A stretch of DNA of 50,637 nucleotides from Pseudomonadota bacterium (GCA_018818835.1 JAHIRD010000158.1:1-50637); one strand, 5' to 3'. Positions 1-8,648 are shown, counted from the first letter of the stretch. A program made the numbers and translations. Notes: generated by a model not told the origin, from the letters alone.

Positions 1-454
1 CCTTGGAATCAGTTCCAATCAAAAGGCAGGAACCGTCTTTTTTCTTGTCTTTAATCTGATCTTTGTCACGAGCCTGATCAGCGGCAAAAAGATCGCCGGT
101 TGATCCCTTGGTCATGTCCAAACAAGAACCGTCTTTCTTCTGATCTTTCTTTTGATCTTTGGCCTGGTCACCTTTTCTGGCCTGGTTTGCTGCGAAAAGA
201 TCAGCCTTGGAATCAGTTCCAATCAACAGGCAGGAACCGTCTTTTTTCTGGTCTTTCAGCTGATCCTTGTCACGGGCCTGATCGTCTGACAATAAAATGC
301 CACTTGCGTCAACGCGGATAACCTGGCATGAACCATCTTTTTTCTGATCTTTCAACTGGTCTCTGTCACGATCCTGGTCTGCTGCAAACACCAGGCTTGT
401 TGCGATCATCGGTACAACCAGAGCCAGAAATCCACTTTTTACCAACGTTTTCAT
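1..454 (-). CDS. secreted cysteine-containing tandem-repeat protein, cut by the window edge
   Basis: Reading from ATG at 454-452, with a strong AAGGAGG site just upstream (459-465), the frame stays open to base 2, so the C-terminus lies outside the window. The first 24 residues form a signal peptide (Lys at 2 and 6, a hydrophobic core, Ala-Ala at the cleavage site). The mature part is a tandem repeat of 32 residues, with one 36-residue copy carrying an extra DQKK. Each unit has a charged half like QARDKDQLKDQKKDGSC, ending in one Cys, then a 15-residue half like LLIGTDSKADLFAAN. Three complete units and part of a fourth are visible. The DNA copies at 1-42 and 205-246 are nearly identical, which points to recent duplication. 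It follows the pilus operon on the same strand, behind a hairpin at 621-645. The family is not recognised and the function is unknown; a periplasmic or surface protein is inferred. Confidence 0.8.
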   Translation of the reverse strand, partial: MKTLVKSGFLALVVPMIATSLVFAADQDRDRDQLKDQKKDGSCQVIRVDASGILLSDDQARDKDQLKDQKKDGSCLLIGTDSKADLFAANQARKGDQAKDQKKDQKKDGSCLDMTKGSTGDLFAADQARDKDQIKDKKKDGSCLLIGTDSK

Positions 455-620
455 AATACCTCCTTAGATTGTTATCATATTCAGATTGATTCGAAAGCCT
501 TTCACTTAGGGCTTTTTCTGATCATAACGATTCTTTATCCGGATTGTTACACGCCAAGGAGATTTTTTTTATATGCCATAGTTCAACGGATAGCGTAAAA
601 CACGCTTGGGAGGTAGGAAT

Positions 621-645
621 AAGGCGGGCTGAAACAGCCCGCCTT
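621..645 (-). terminator. hairpin after the pilus operon
   Basis: A perfect 11-bp inverted repeat (AAGGCGGGCTG / CAGCCCGCCTT) surrounds a 3-base loop. It lies 20 bases past the stop of the 148-residue gene. Only a weak T-rich tail follows on the minus strand, so it could be a terminator, a processing stop, or a partial barrier that lets some transcription reach the repeat gene. Confidence 0.6.
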
Positions 646-664
646 GGTGGTTGATCGCTATGGC

Positions 665-1111
665 TTATTCTTTGGGAATGTTAAATTTTTCAAATGAAAC
701 AAACCTGAATGCAGGATCCGGCCTGTCTTTTATTTTCAGGCATTTGACCTTAACTGAAACACACATGGAGATGTACTCCAGGTTATTTCCCATGAGGGGC
801 TGTTTCACCGGCGCACCCAGATTGATCAGTTCAGCCATCTTGGCCGGGTCCATGCGTTCAATGAGAACATCGGTCATCACATCATCCAACAGCCTGACCC
901 GGCTGTATTCGGGCAGGGCATGAAGGCGGATGTTTCCCTTATTAAACTCGTCCATATCGAAAACAATGAATCCCGTAAACGTGACAATTTGATTGGTGCT
1001 ATGATTATGCCAGAAACCGTCACTCTCACTTGTGGCCTTATTGAGCTTTGCAAATGATTGGGAGCTGGCCAGGAGCAAAAGGGCCAACGCAATCAGTATC
1101 ATTCGTTTCAT
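665..1111 (-). CDS. small secreted protein at the end of the pilY1 operon
   Basis: 148 residues. ATG at 1111 is preceded by AAGGAGATTACC, a strong ribosome site. Residues 1-21 form a classic signal peptide ending in SFA, so the protein is exported. The mature part has no recognised domain. It contains two Cys (around residues 117 and 123, spaced C-x5-C) and mixed alpha/beta-like sequence. It starts 53 bases after pilY1 on the same strand and probably shares its transcript. A pilus-associated periplasmic or surface role is inferred from position only. Confidence 0.75.
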   Translation of the reverse strand: MKRMILIALALLLLASSQSFAKLNKATSESDGFWHNHSTNQIVTFTGFIVFDMDEFNKGNIRLHALPEYSRVRLLDDVMTDVLIERMDPAKMAELINLGAPVKQPLMGNNLEYISMCVSVKVKCLKIKDRPDPAFRFVSFEKFNIPKE

Positions 1112-1164
1112 GGTAATCTCCTTTTTTTGGCCCGATTTCTCGGGCCCCCCATTTAAGGCTATGT

Positions 1165-4100
1165 TTATTGTTGGCGCCAGAAAAAATAGTCACTGCTGTT
1201 GTCAATAGGCAGAGGGTCATTCTCCGCTCCATAACGAAGTTGCCCATCGGCAATTGTTGGCTTTGGGAAATCGCCTGGTGGTGTTTTTGGCGGGTCCCAA
1301 GGAGGTACAATAAGCTCACCGTTTGAGCATTCCATAGTAACGAGATATATCAAGCCCTTGCCCCGTACACCGGAAAAGCCGCAAGGATCTGATTCATCCA
1401 CAGGAATTGTCTCATCCGGGGGTGTGTACGTTGTAAAGATAACGGTTTTATTGTACACAAGCGGCGTGGAAACAACCTTTTCTCCAAGGCCCAGGGTAAT
1501 ATACCAACCATAATCGCTTGAAGTACCGCCCAATGTGACATCCACCAATTGCGACTCAGTCACCGGCGTTTCGTTGGCCCAGTCATTGATCACACAATAG
1601 AATCTGTTTTCAACTGTTTTTTCATTGGGATGGGCTCTATCCCCCGTGCCGAACAGGACAAGTTCCTTATCACACAGGGTTACGACGGCAGGAGCATCGA
1701 GAATCTTCCGCCCGTCCCCCCCGTTGAAAACTTTTTTCATCACATTCCAGGTACCGTCCGCCAATTTTGGGTTGACCTTCACGGTGGCAACACCTTCAAC
1801 ATCCTCAACCGTCTTTAGGATGTCATCTGCAATGGCAAAGACATCACCGCCAAGATCGCCAAAATAAAGTCTGTTTACGATACCTGCATTATCTCCACTG
1901 TAAGCAGTGCCCTGTGTTGCCAATACATCCGTTACACAGTATTCCATTTCAGGAACATTAACAAATTGATTCGTATCCGCCGGAGCCATGGGGCCCCACC
2001 CGTGAATCAATGTTCCGGTCAATTCATCAATGATAAATACCGCCCGGCCCGTGTCATCGGCACTGGGGGAATCGGCATCCTGGCCTTCGTCATAGCCCCC
2101 TGTCATAACAAAGGCATCCTGTTTCGTCGCCACTCGACTTTCAGTGTCCAGGCCCACGGATACCTTGACAGCAGAGGGTTTGCTCCAGGACTGTCCGAGA
2201 GCCTCATAGCCGGATGATGCGTAATCCTTTAAATAATCCATTGCAATCTGATACATAAAAACAGGTTTGGAATAGTCTTCAATATTCAAGGCAAAATAGC
2301 TGGTCCCTCCCCTGCGCTCGCCAAAAATCACGGACCGGGGCTTGAGTATCTGGGAATAAACATCATCAGCCATCGGATCCTTATAGGTTGCCGTGATACC
2401 CCCATCAATAAATGAATAGTGGTCGCTGGAATTAATGAGGTCCAGCCTTGCGAACTGGTCCTGGGGAACAAAGCCCCACAATTCATCACCTGTTGTGTCA
2501 TCAAAACAATGGAACACGGCATCATTGGTGCCAGCGAAGATCACTGATTTGTCGATATAATGGGCCACCACCGGTTCAGCATGGATGATGTCTCCAAGTT
2601 TCCAGCTAGCCCCGTTTCCATGGACCCTGTTGATCAGGACATCTGTCAGGTTGTATGGGTTGCCTTTGATGTAGGTGTTTGTTGTTGCAAATTTATTTTT
2701 ATCAACGCCCACAAGATTTTTATCGGTAAGGGCTACTGTGGTCCCCGTCCCATCAACGAAGTGGTCAATATAGGTATACAGGCTACGAGCCGTTGTTCGA
2801 GTCATCAACTGCTCTCCAAGCCCGCCCATGCTAATGGACCCTGTATTTCCAACGGTGTCTTCGGCCCAGTAATCCAAGGCGTTATCCGCGATGGTTCCAT
2901 CTGGGGCTACAGCCGATTTCCAATCCCGGTCATAAATGGCGCCGATATCAGTGCATAGTGACCGGCCATCCTTGGCACAATTCTCTTTGGTCACCAGATT
3001 ATATTTTTTAATATTCCCTAACCAGCCTCCGTTTTCCTGGGGTTTGAAAAAGGCAAGGTAGATCAGATCGCTGTCTGCTGTCCGTCTGACCCTGTTTACC
3101 GGAACAACAGGTGCAACAAAGATATTGGTATCTTCAATCATGTTGTTCACGATGGTTGAAAATGCGTTTGCAAGACTTGTGGCCGTGGACGCCTGGAAGT
3201 ACATACCCCCACCATTATTTGCCGTATCGGTTAGAAGGGTTACGGCACTGGATGCGCTCGTGTCCCGACCAAAACCAATGGTGCTTATTTTCAGCCCCTG
3301 GACACCATCAAGGGAGGATATCAAATCTTCCCTGTTCAGAAAATAGGCCACATCATCCAGGGCATTGACGCAGTTCATGTTTGTACCGGATCCGCTAATG
3401 GTCTCCAGGCGGTCCCCGTCTTCATCACCATCGCCATCGGCACCGCCGATTTTTTTCCCGTTCATGTATTCCAGGCCGTAATTGTCATAATGATAGTTAC
3501 CCCAGGTATCTTGCCACACATTGGAGTAACGGATATTCAAACCGTCCGCCGTGGGTTCACCGTCAGTCATGATAATCACATAATTGTTCTGGCAGGTATT
3601 TGCGATGGGTGTGACGTATTTGCTTGTGGTATATATATTTGCATTTGTATAGGAGATACCATACCAAGTGTCCAAACCTGCAAAATAGCGCCCTGCCTCA
3701 GCAAGCGTTTCTGCAAGGGGTGTGTTTCCTGCCGCAGGCATGGCATCAACAGCAGTAAGAAGTTCCGCTTTTGAAGTTCCGCACGCCTTGATCATTTCCC
3801 CGCCATTATAGCCATAGGAACTACCAGCAAGACGCATCAATCCAAAACTGATGGAGTCGCCATTATCTTCAATGATTTTCTTCACAACAGTTTTAGCAGC
3901 TTCTGTCCGGGACTGATTTGTCCCGATGTCCACAGCCGTATTCTCATAATTGAGGTAGTTTCCACTGAAAACATCGGTGCTTTCCGATGTATGATCCGTG
4001 TCACACCCTCCGGACGTGTTGGTACATTGGAGATTCCCCGTTGCAGGATCAATGGGATTACACCATCGTGGTGTATATGTTCCCGTGTCATTGAAGCTGT

Positions 4101-4554
4101 CTTTGATCTCATCGCATTCGATGGTCGCTATATCTCCGCCTTCAATCCATCCAATCACCCGATCCTCGATGGTCTCACAGACGTTCTCCGTGCGAATACA
4201 CTCCATATGGCCCGATCGGCATGTCCCGTTTCGCCGGTATCTGTCACATACATAGACTTCTTCAACGCAGACATCATTGCATTCCGTATGGGTCCCGGTG
4301 GTAATCCAGCCCCGGTAGTACCATTTGTCAGGATTAAAGGGCTCGGTGGGGTCCTGATCATAGATAACGGTGTAATCGTAAGGGTTCACAGGGACATCCA
4401 CCCTGGTCATACTGCCTGATGTATCAAAGATGATCAGACAGTTCGGCTTGACCCCACCGACAGTCTGTCCGTAGATGTCAATATCCTCGGCAAAAGCTCC
4501 CCCGGCAAGGAAACAGCTTATTCCCATCAGAATGATCAATAATTTTTTCGTCAT
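1165..4554 (-). CDS. pilY1: type IV pilus tip adhesin/assembly protein PilY1
   Basis: 1129 residues, within the usual PilY1 range. A signal peptide (about 1-22) leads into a von Willebrand A domain whose metal site DTSGS sits at residues 44-48, with the later MTDGEP around 329-334. An insert at about 92-185 is rich in cysteine (about ten). A loop at 373-381 with Asp at every second position (DGDGDEDGD) looks like a calcium site inside the VWA domain. From about 480 to 1075 comes the PilC/PilY1-type beta-propeller (NRVHGNGASWKLGDIIHAEP, FAGTNDAVFHCFD, LYFGDLGGDVFA). In this family the protein caps or primes the pilus with the minor pilins and mediates adhesion, twitching or surface sensing. 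AAGGAGAAGGATATC precedes the ATG. Upstream neighbours pilX, pilV, pilW and fimT support the call. Confidence 0.93.
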   Translation of the reverse strand: MTKKLLIILMGISCFLAGGAFAEDIDIYGQTVGGVKPNCLIIFDTSGSMTRVDVPVNPYDYTVIYDQDPTEPFNPDKWYYRGWITTGTHTECNDVCVEEVYVCDRYRRNGTCRSGHMECIRTENVCETIEDRVIGWIEGGDIATIECDEIKDSFNDTGTYTPRWCNPIDPATGNLQCTNTSGGCDTDHTSESTDVFSGNYLNYENTAVDIGTNQSRTEAAKTVVKKIIEDNGDSISFGLMRLAGSSYGYNGGEMIKACGTSKAELLTAVDAMPAAGNTPLAETLAEAGRYFAGLDTWYGISYTNANIYTTSKYVTPIANTCQNNYVIIMTDGEPTADGLNIRYSNVWQDTWGNYHYDNYGLEYMNGKKIGGADGDGDEDGDRLETISGSGTNMNCVNALDDVAYFLNREDLISSLDGVQGLKISTIGFGRDTSASSAVTLLTDTANNGGGMYFQASTATSLANAFSTIVNNMIEDTNIFVAPVVPVNRVRRTADSDLIYLAFFKPQENGGWLGNIKKYNLVTKENCAKDGRSLCTDIGAIYDRDWKSAVAPDGTIADNALDYWAEDTVGNTGSISMGGLGEQLMTRTTARSLYTYIDHFVDGTGTTVALTDKNLVGVDKNKFATTNTYIKGNPYNLTDVLINRVHGNGASWKLGDIIHAEPVVAHYIDKSVIFAGTNDAVFHCFDDTTGDELWGFVPQDQFARLDLINSSDHYSFIDGGITATYKDPMADDVYSQILKPRSVIFGERRGGTSYFALNIEDYSKPVFMYQIAMDYLKDYASSGYEALGQSWSKPSAVKVSVGLDTESRVATKQDAFVMTGGYDEGQDADSPSADDTGRAVFIIDELTGTLIHGWGPMAPADTNQFVNVPEMEYCVTDVLATQGTAYSGDNAGIVNRLYFGDLGGDVFAIADDILKTVEDVEGVATVKVNPKLADGTWNVMKKVFNGGDGRKILDAPAVVTLCDKELVLFGTGDRAHPNEKTVENRFYCVINDWANETPVTESQLVDVTLGGTSSDYGWYITLGLGEKVVSTPLVYNKTVIFTTYTPPDETIPVDESDPCGFSGVRGKGLIYLVTMECSNGELIVPPWDPPKTPPGDFPKPTIADGQLRYGAENDPLPIDNSSDYFFWRQQ

Positions 4555-4593
4555 GATATCCTTCTCCTTTGTTATTAATTGGCCTCGAATTTA

Positions 4594-5247
4594 TTAGAAC
4601 AAGGCAGCCCACGAAGTATACTTTTCAAGTTCCTCGGGGTATGTAAACCCCCCCTGAATAGTAGCTCTCGTCGGATCCCCCCCCCCGCCAAGGGCTGTTG
4701 ATGTAATTTCAAAAAATCTCCCACAAAATTTCGCATCATAACCCTCTGGTGGGGGGCCGATATGATTCAGGAGAGGGACCTCATTGGCAGCGACTGACAA
4801 AATTGTCGTGTAGGCCAAACGGGTGATACACCGGACTTCAATGAGTGCAATATCCCTATCAACGCCATCGGCATCCGGCCGTGTGTAGATAAACGAGACA
4901 GCTGCAATGGAAGGCAGAATATCCCTTAAAGCCGTTGTGTTGTTAAACGAGGCATCTTGAACTTTAAGCGTATCAATATAAGTGGTATCCCCATCGTGTG
5001 TATGGGTATACAAGGGGTTACCGGCTCCATCATCATTTATATAAATAAGACCGAAATTAGCCCGTGCATAGTTCAATCCAGCCTCTGCTTTTTGGAAATC
5101 ATCCAGATTTCGTTTGTCACCTCCGGCAATCTGAAACTCCACGGAGGTCATATTCAAAGCAGCGATCCCTCCCAAGGTGATCAGAACCATGATCATGAGG
5201 CACAGGACAACGATGGACCCACGATCATTATTAAATTCTCTATTCAT
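4594..5247 (-). CDS. pilX: minor pilin PilX-like assembly protein
   Basis: 217 residues from ATG 5247, chosen because AAGGAGGAATA sits directly before it; an in-frame GTG six codons upstream would begin inside that Shine-Dalgarno. The N-terminus has the PilX pattern: a charged stretch (NNDRGSIVVLCLMIMVLITL), one long membrane helix, then the AGGDKRNLDDFQKAEAGLNYA region typical of the PilX N-terminal family. The rest is a soluble pilin-like head of low similarity. In known systems PilX joins PilV, PilW and FimU/FimT in a priming complex that carries PilY1 to the fibre tip. It lies between pilV and pilY1, as in the canonical operon. Confidence 0.85.
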   Translation of the reverse strand: MNREFNNDRGSIVVLCLMIMVLITLGGIAALNMTSVEFQIAGGDKRNLDDFQKAEAGLNYARANFGLIYINDDGAGNPLYTHTHDGDTTYIDTLKVQDASFNNTTALRDILPSIAAVSFIYTRPDADGVDRDIALIEVRCITRLAYTTILSVAANEVPLLNHIGPPPEGYDAKFCGRFFEITSTALGGGGDPTRATIQGGFTYPEELEKYTSWAALF

Positions 5248-5294
5248 TATTCCTCCTTGTGTCACGGCTTGTTGACAAAGCAGTTGTTGCCTTG

Positions 5295-5735
5295 TTAGTC
5301 CAATTTGATAAAAGTATTTGTCATGGATGAATCATGCAGATCGGCACGCGACCAGCTTGCTTTACGACTGACCCAGCTTGTATTGAATGTAATTTCTTTA
5401 TACGTATTGGACGATGGCGCGACGATATCTTGAACCGTATAGGTGATCGTATACCGTTCTTTATCAGTGTCGACAACAATCGGATCATGACCATCCCCAC
5501 TGGTAAGCAAAAGATCTGTCATGGGCAGGCCCATGAAGGTCTCAATGGTATCCGAAACCACAAGGACACCTTCTGATAATTTCATGGCTGTTTCATTGCC
5601 ATTTATGGATGCAATTTGAAGCCGCATGGCAGAAAATATACCCACAGTCAAAAGCACGATGGCAAGCATCACCTCAATAATCGTGAACCCTTTTTCATTT
5701 TTTTCAATGAGTTTATTGACTCGTCTTTTCATCAT
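5295..5735 (-). CDS. pilV: type IV pilus minor pilin PilV
   Basis: 146 residues. A short basic leader is followed by the prepilin peptidase site and hydrophobic helix G|FTIIEVMLAIVLLTVG (from about residue 17), with Glu at position 5 of the mature protein as required for PilD processing and N-methylation. The remainder is a small globular head. It starts 21 bases after pilW ends and stops 47 bases before pilX starts, so it sits within one operon. GGAGAGGA precedes the paired ATG codons; either ATG could be used. PilV belongs to the minor-pilin complex that initiates fibre assembly and presents PilY1. Confidence 0.88.
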   Translation of the reverse strand: MMKRRVNKLIEKNEKGFTIIEVMLAIVLLTVGIFSAMRLQIASINGNETAMKLSEGVLVVSDTIETFMGLPMTDLLLTSGDGHDPIVVDTDKERYTITYTVQDIVAPSSNTYKEITFNTSWVSRKASWSRADLHDSSMTNTFIKLD

Positions 5736-5756
5736 TACTGTCCTCTCCGGCCTTTA

Positions 5757-6452
5757 TTAAATCCCTATGTTTCTGCATCGTATGACACATGAGGTGAGCC
5801 GTCTTCTCATGTGGTCCCCCGCAGGGATTGTCCATTGGGTCCCTGTGTCGGGTAACGTATAAACAGTCGGGGCTGTATTGCTTATTGTTTTCTCTTCTTT
5901 ATTCCCTCGTACAAGAAGTGTAATTCTGACCATACGCTCCCCTCCCGCTGCATCTGAATAGCTGAATTCAATATTTTCAATATTTTCAGCGATGGGGAAT
6001 GCCCCCCAGATATCTGTCCGAACAAGGTTTGTCGCCTGAACGTCAAATGTAACCGTAGCAATATCACCATCAAAATCATCAGCATCTATAAATCCATCGC
6101 CATCGTTATCGATTTCATCTTCAGCAGCGACATAGCTAAATGTTATGGAATCAGGGAGTTCCGCGGTGATCCCCGTTCGTGCCAACCCATTTAAGGCATT
6201 AACTTCAGGGTCATATCCGGCGAACATAAGCTCACGTTTCATGATATATAAGGCCGATCGGATATTCTGATTGATATTATTCGTAATTTCCTGGGATATT
6301 TTAATTTCGTGATGTTTGGTATACATGCTGTAAATACCGACAATAACGATGCCACTGATCGCCATGGCAATACAAATTTCAACCAGAGTGAATCCCTTAT
6401 CGGAGTTAGACTTAGGGTTTTGATTATAAATTGTTTTTTTATGTCTATTCAT
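5757..6452 (-). CDS. pilW: type IV pilus minor pilin PilW
   Basis: 231 residues from ATG 6452, picked because GGAGGATATTGGC precedes it and because the longer open frame upstream is only read-through of fimT in another frame. An 18-residue basic leader ends in the cleavage motif G|FTLVEICIAMAISGIVIVG. The body contains an acidic loop EDEIDNDGDGFIDADDFDGD, a dockerin-like, EF-hand-style calcium motif commonly seen in PilW-like proteins. The start overlaps the fimT stop by 8 bases, which suggests translational coupling. The role is in the priming complex with PilV, PilX and PilY1. Confidence 0.88.
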   Translation of the reverse strand: MNRHKKTIYNQNPKSNSDKGFTLVEICIAMAISGIVIVGIYSMYTKHHEIKISQEITNNINQNIRSALYIMKRELMFAGYDPEVNALNGLARTGITAELPDSITFSYVAAEDEIDNDGDGFIDADDFDGDIATVTFDVQATNLVRTDIWGAFPIAENIENIEFSYSDAAGGERMVRITLLVRGNKEEKTISNTAPTVYTLPDTGTQWTIPAGDHMRRRLTSCVIRCRNIGI

Positions 6453-7056
6453 GCCAATATCCTCCGGCTGCTTCTGTTTGCGGGCTATCACTTCGTTCAA
6501 TTCTAATGGTGCCGCTTGGGCCGATATTGATTCGTTTGAAGTTCCCCTTACCACCCGCAAGAAGATCCTCTTCATGGCAGACATAGACCTGCCCTGAATA
6601 GTAAACCGGAGCCCCTCCCGCACCCCCGACAGGCAGCCCCATTGGACCAAACATGGTGCTCATGATATTATCGTTTGTTCCCACAACAGAATCAAACTCA
6701 GCTAAATATATTTCAATTCTATTTGGCATGGTGCCTCGTCGAAATACCTGTTCGCCATCTTGCCATGTCCCGTTTTCCGCATTGGCAGGTATGCCTCCAC
6801 CATCGTCCACGAAAACACAGTAAGTCCCGTTATCCTTAACACCTTGTGTAAATTGAACAACAACACTGATTCCATTTTTTGTGGAAGTCATCTTTGCCAA
6901 CTGCACGGCTGACTTGATCAAATTGACTCCGTTTGTCAATGAATAGCCCTTGTACCATTGTTTGCCATAGGGCGCAAACAAACCCGCAAGGATAGAAAGC
7001 ATGGCTAAACCAATCATCAATTCCACCAATGAAAATCCTTTATTTTTCTTCAACAT
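6445..7056 (-). CDS. fimT: FimT/GspH-type minor pseudopilin
   Basis: 203 residues from ATG 7056, which has AGGG seven bases upstream; an in-frame ATG four codons earlier lacks a ribosome site. The leader MLKKNKG|FSLVELMIGLAMLSILAG is a prepilin signal with the mature Glu5. The following NLIKSAVQLAKMTSTKNG region resembles the GspH/FimT head, where this helix precedes the beta-sheet. It is the first gene of the minor pilin operon and in this family nucleates fibre assembly or helps DNA binding during uptake. Two Cys (in GTYCVFV and VYVCHEE) may form a disulfide in the head. Confidence 0.85.
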   Translation of the reverse strand: MLKKNKGFSLVELMIGLAMLSILAGLFAPYGKQWYKGYSLTNGVNLIKSAVQLAKMTSTKNGISVVVQFTQGVKDNGTYCVFVDDGGGIPANAENGTWQDGEQVFRRGTMPNRIEIYLAEFDSVVGTNDNIMSTMFGPMGLPVGGAGGAPVYYSGQVYVCHEEDLLAGGKGNFKRINIGPSGTIRIERSDSPQTEAAGGYWHE

Positions 7057-7372
7057 ATCTGCCCTCATAAGAGATTATAGATGTTTATCATGAATCTATA
7101 CACGAATTATGCCACACCCTACCAGCCGGTTAGCCAGTTCAATTATTACACAATAAATCAAGGAGTTTAAACCAGGTATCGACTCTGCGACTGTGTTTCA
7201 GATGGGTCCATCAGAAATCAAAAACGCTATAAAATAATTTTAGACTATTAATTTTTTTTATAGCCAGACAAGGGTGCAATGGACTCATGGATCAAAGGGA
7301 TTGTTATGTCGAACGTCCGGCCAAACATCATACCGCCGCATACAGGAGTTTTTACGACGCCATCACTGTTGA
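7057..7372. other. gap upstream of the minor pilin operon
   Basis: 316 bases with no convincing gene. It should carry the promoter of fimT on the minus strand, but I found no clear sigma70 or sigma54 match. The far end (7346-7365) holds a half copy of a dispersed repeat also found at 10473, 11706 and 20073. Confidence 0.5.
7346..7365. repeat. half copy of dispersed CGACTTTTTACGA element
   Basis: The bases AGTTTTTACGACGCCATCA are close to the reverse complement of the arm at 11706-11724. This looks like a worn remnant of a palindromic intergenic repeat. Confidence 0.45.
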
Positions 7373-7771
7373 TCAGGCGAGATCAGACAAAAACTGTTTC
7401 ACATGACTGATTTCATTGGGCCGGGCAGGCCGACGATCAAGGGTGATCATCTGCGAGCAGGCAGAGCCGCAACAGGCTTTGGCTGCGCTGGGTGTCACAA
7501 CCGTCAAGGTCGGCTCATTGGTTTGCCGGTGTTCAAACCACACCATTTCGTAATAGTTTATCGTGTGTTCCCGGCAAACCATGGGGATTAGAATCTGGGC
7601 GGCATTTTGAATGAATGTTCCTGAACTGTCACCGGGATCGGATGCCACAACATAATAATTCTTCAATTGGGTCACGGAACCCGAATTGTTAAGCTTGATA
7701 ATCCGAATCCGGAATTGGTTTTCAAATTCACCCTGGCCGTGCAACGTGACCATTTCATCGAAAATTACCAT
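7373..7771 (-). CDS. hypothetical cytoplasmic protein
   Basis: 132 residues, no signal peptide and no membrane helix. The sequence is mixed alpha/beta (opening VIFDEMVTLHGQGEFENQFR) with a CC-x3-C cluster (AKACCGSACSQM) near residue 100 that could bind metal or form disulfides. An AAAGGA site lies about ten bases before the ATG. It stands alone, between the pilus operon and tRNA-Ala. The family was not recognised. Coding composition matches its neighbours, so I consider it real, with unknown function. Confidence 0.6.
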   Translation of the reverse strand: MVIFDEMVTLHGQGEFENQFRIRIIKLNNSGSVTQLKNYYVVASDPGDSSGTFIQNAAQILIPMVCREHTINYYEMVWFEHRQTNEPTLTVVTPSAAKACCGSACSQMITLDRRPARPNEISHVKQFLSDLA

Positions 7772-7875
7772 GATTCATATTTCCTTTGAAGCCCATAATA
7801 AGTTACGAAAATGGGGCGTTTAACCATGAAGCAATGAAGAGTTCAGCAGGGCAAGGCCACCACCAAACAAAAGAT

Positions 7876-7911
7876 ATGGGACTTATACGACCTATAGGAC
7901 TTATATGCCCG
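7876..7911. repeat. four-copy degenerate 9-base tandem repeat
   Basis: The bases read ATGGGACTT, ATACGACCT, ATAGGACTT, ATATGCCCG, a nonamer with consensus ATRGGACYT. The same repeat recurs at 10510-10548. It is intergenic and of unknown role. Confidence 0.7.
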
Positions 7912-8015
7912 ATTACCATCCAACGTTTAAAAAGAATTAAATATTACCACAGATAGAACTCAGCTTCCAGAACAACATTATTCTAATTATAGCTTTTATG
8001 TTCACGGATTCCCAT

Positions 8016-8060
8016 ATAAAAAAAAGGCCAACCGAATCCGGTTAGCCTTTTGTTTTTTTT
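8016..8060. terminator. bidirectional intrinsic terminator beyond tRNA-Ala
   Basis: A 13-bp stem with one C-A mismatch (8022-8034 with 8039-8051) and a 4-base loop is followed by eight T on the minus strand and TGTTTTTTTT on the plus strand. It ends the tRNA-Ala transcript and may also protect against plus-strand reading. Confidence 0.85.
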
Positions 8061-8061
8061 A

Positions 8062-8137
8062 TGGTGGAGCTGAGGGGGATCGAACCCCTGACCTCATGGC
8101 TGCCAGCCATGCGCTCTCCCAGCTGAGCTACAACCCC
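8062..8137 (-). tRNA. tRNA-Ala (anticodon GGC)
   Basis: 76 bases on the minus strand fold as a standard cloverleaf: acceptor GGGGTTG paired with CAGCTCC (allowing wobble), D arm AGCTCAGCTGGGAGAGC, anticodon arm ATGGCTGGCAGCCAT with GGC at 8104-8102, and T arm AGGGGTTCGATCCCCC. The 3' CCA is encoded at 8064-8062. The anticodon reads alanine GCC and GCU codons. A T-rich terminator hairpin follows directly. Confidence 0.97.
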
Positions 8138-8228
8138 ATATGTGAAATGGGTTATAATGAAAAACCTTGGCCTATGTCAACAGATATTTGGAATCGGATA
8201 CAATTTCTTTGACCAGGCCGGATTCATC

Positions 8229-8621
8229 TCAGGTTGGATTCTTGCCTATTTTTTTCTGGACATGTTTTTTATGCTGGTCATGATCCACATCAAGACCCAG
8301 GCGACCGGCATCTGCAAGCTTTGTCACAAAATAAATACCCTGGTGGGGTTTTCCGGTTTCTTTGCATATTTTTTTTAAATAGAGAACAGCCTGCCTGAGA
8401 ATGGTTGCCTCCTCAATAATGGTGAAAAGGGTCTTGCTCCGGCTCATCCCCCCACCCGTGAGAACCCTGAAACCGGCAAAAATCGGGACATGATGGCTGA
8501 TCAGCTGCAGAGAGTCGGTAGATTCGATGACCGTTGACCCGCTGATGCCAATATCCAGCCAACCGGTGATCAGGTCATCCAGGAGTTCTTCATTATTGAT
8601 TACTGCAGTTAATAAATACAC
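8229..8621 (-). CDS. small P-II-like regulatory-fold protein
   Basis: 130 residues starting at GTG 8621 (AGGA six bases before it). The pattern beta-strand MYLLTAVIN, a helix, then TVIES, a flexible stretch, and long helix/strand segments ending GIYFVTKLADAGRL recalls the GlnB-like (P-II) ferredoxin fold seen in small sensor proteins. I infer this from layout, not from a diagnostic motif. The gene starts 27 bases after the PTS IIA gene stops, so the two are likely co-transcribed and may act together in signalling. The Lys/His-rich tail (DVDHDQHKKHVQKKIGKNPT) is probably disordered. Alternative: an unrelated conserved hypothetical. Confidence 0.6.
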   Translation of the reverse strand: MYLLTAVINNEELLDDLITGWLDIGISGSTVIESTDSLQLISHHVPIFAGFRVLTGGGMSRSKTLFTIIEEATILRQAVLYLKKICKETGKPHQGIYFVTKLADAGRLGLDVDHDQHKKHVQKKIGKNPT

Positions 8622-8648
8622 ATCCCGTCCTATTTGTTTACACGTTTA

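Noticed and set aside
1-450. Possible CRISPR-like repeat array or a plus-strand gene (100-321)
   Set aside because: The repetition is explained by an in-frame protein repeat on the minus strand; the repeats are contiguous coding units, not repeats with unique spacers, and the plus frame is its antisense.
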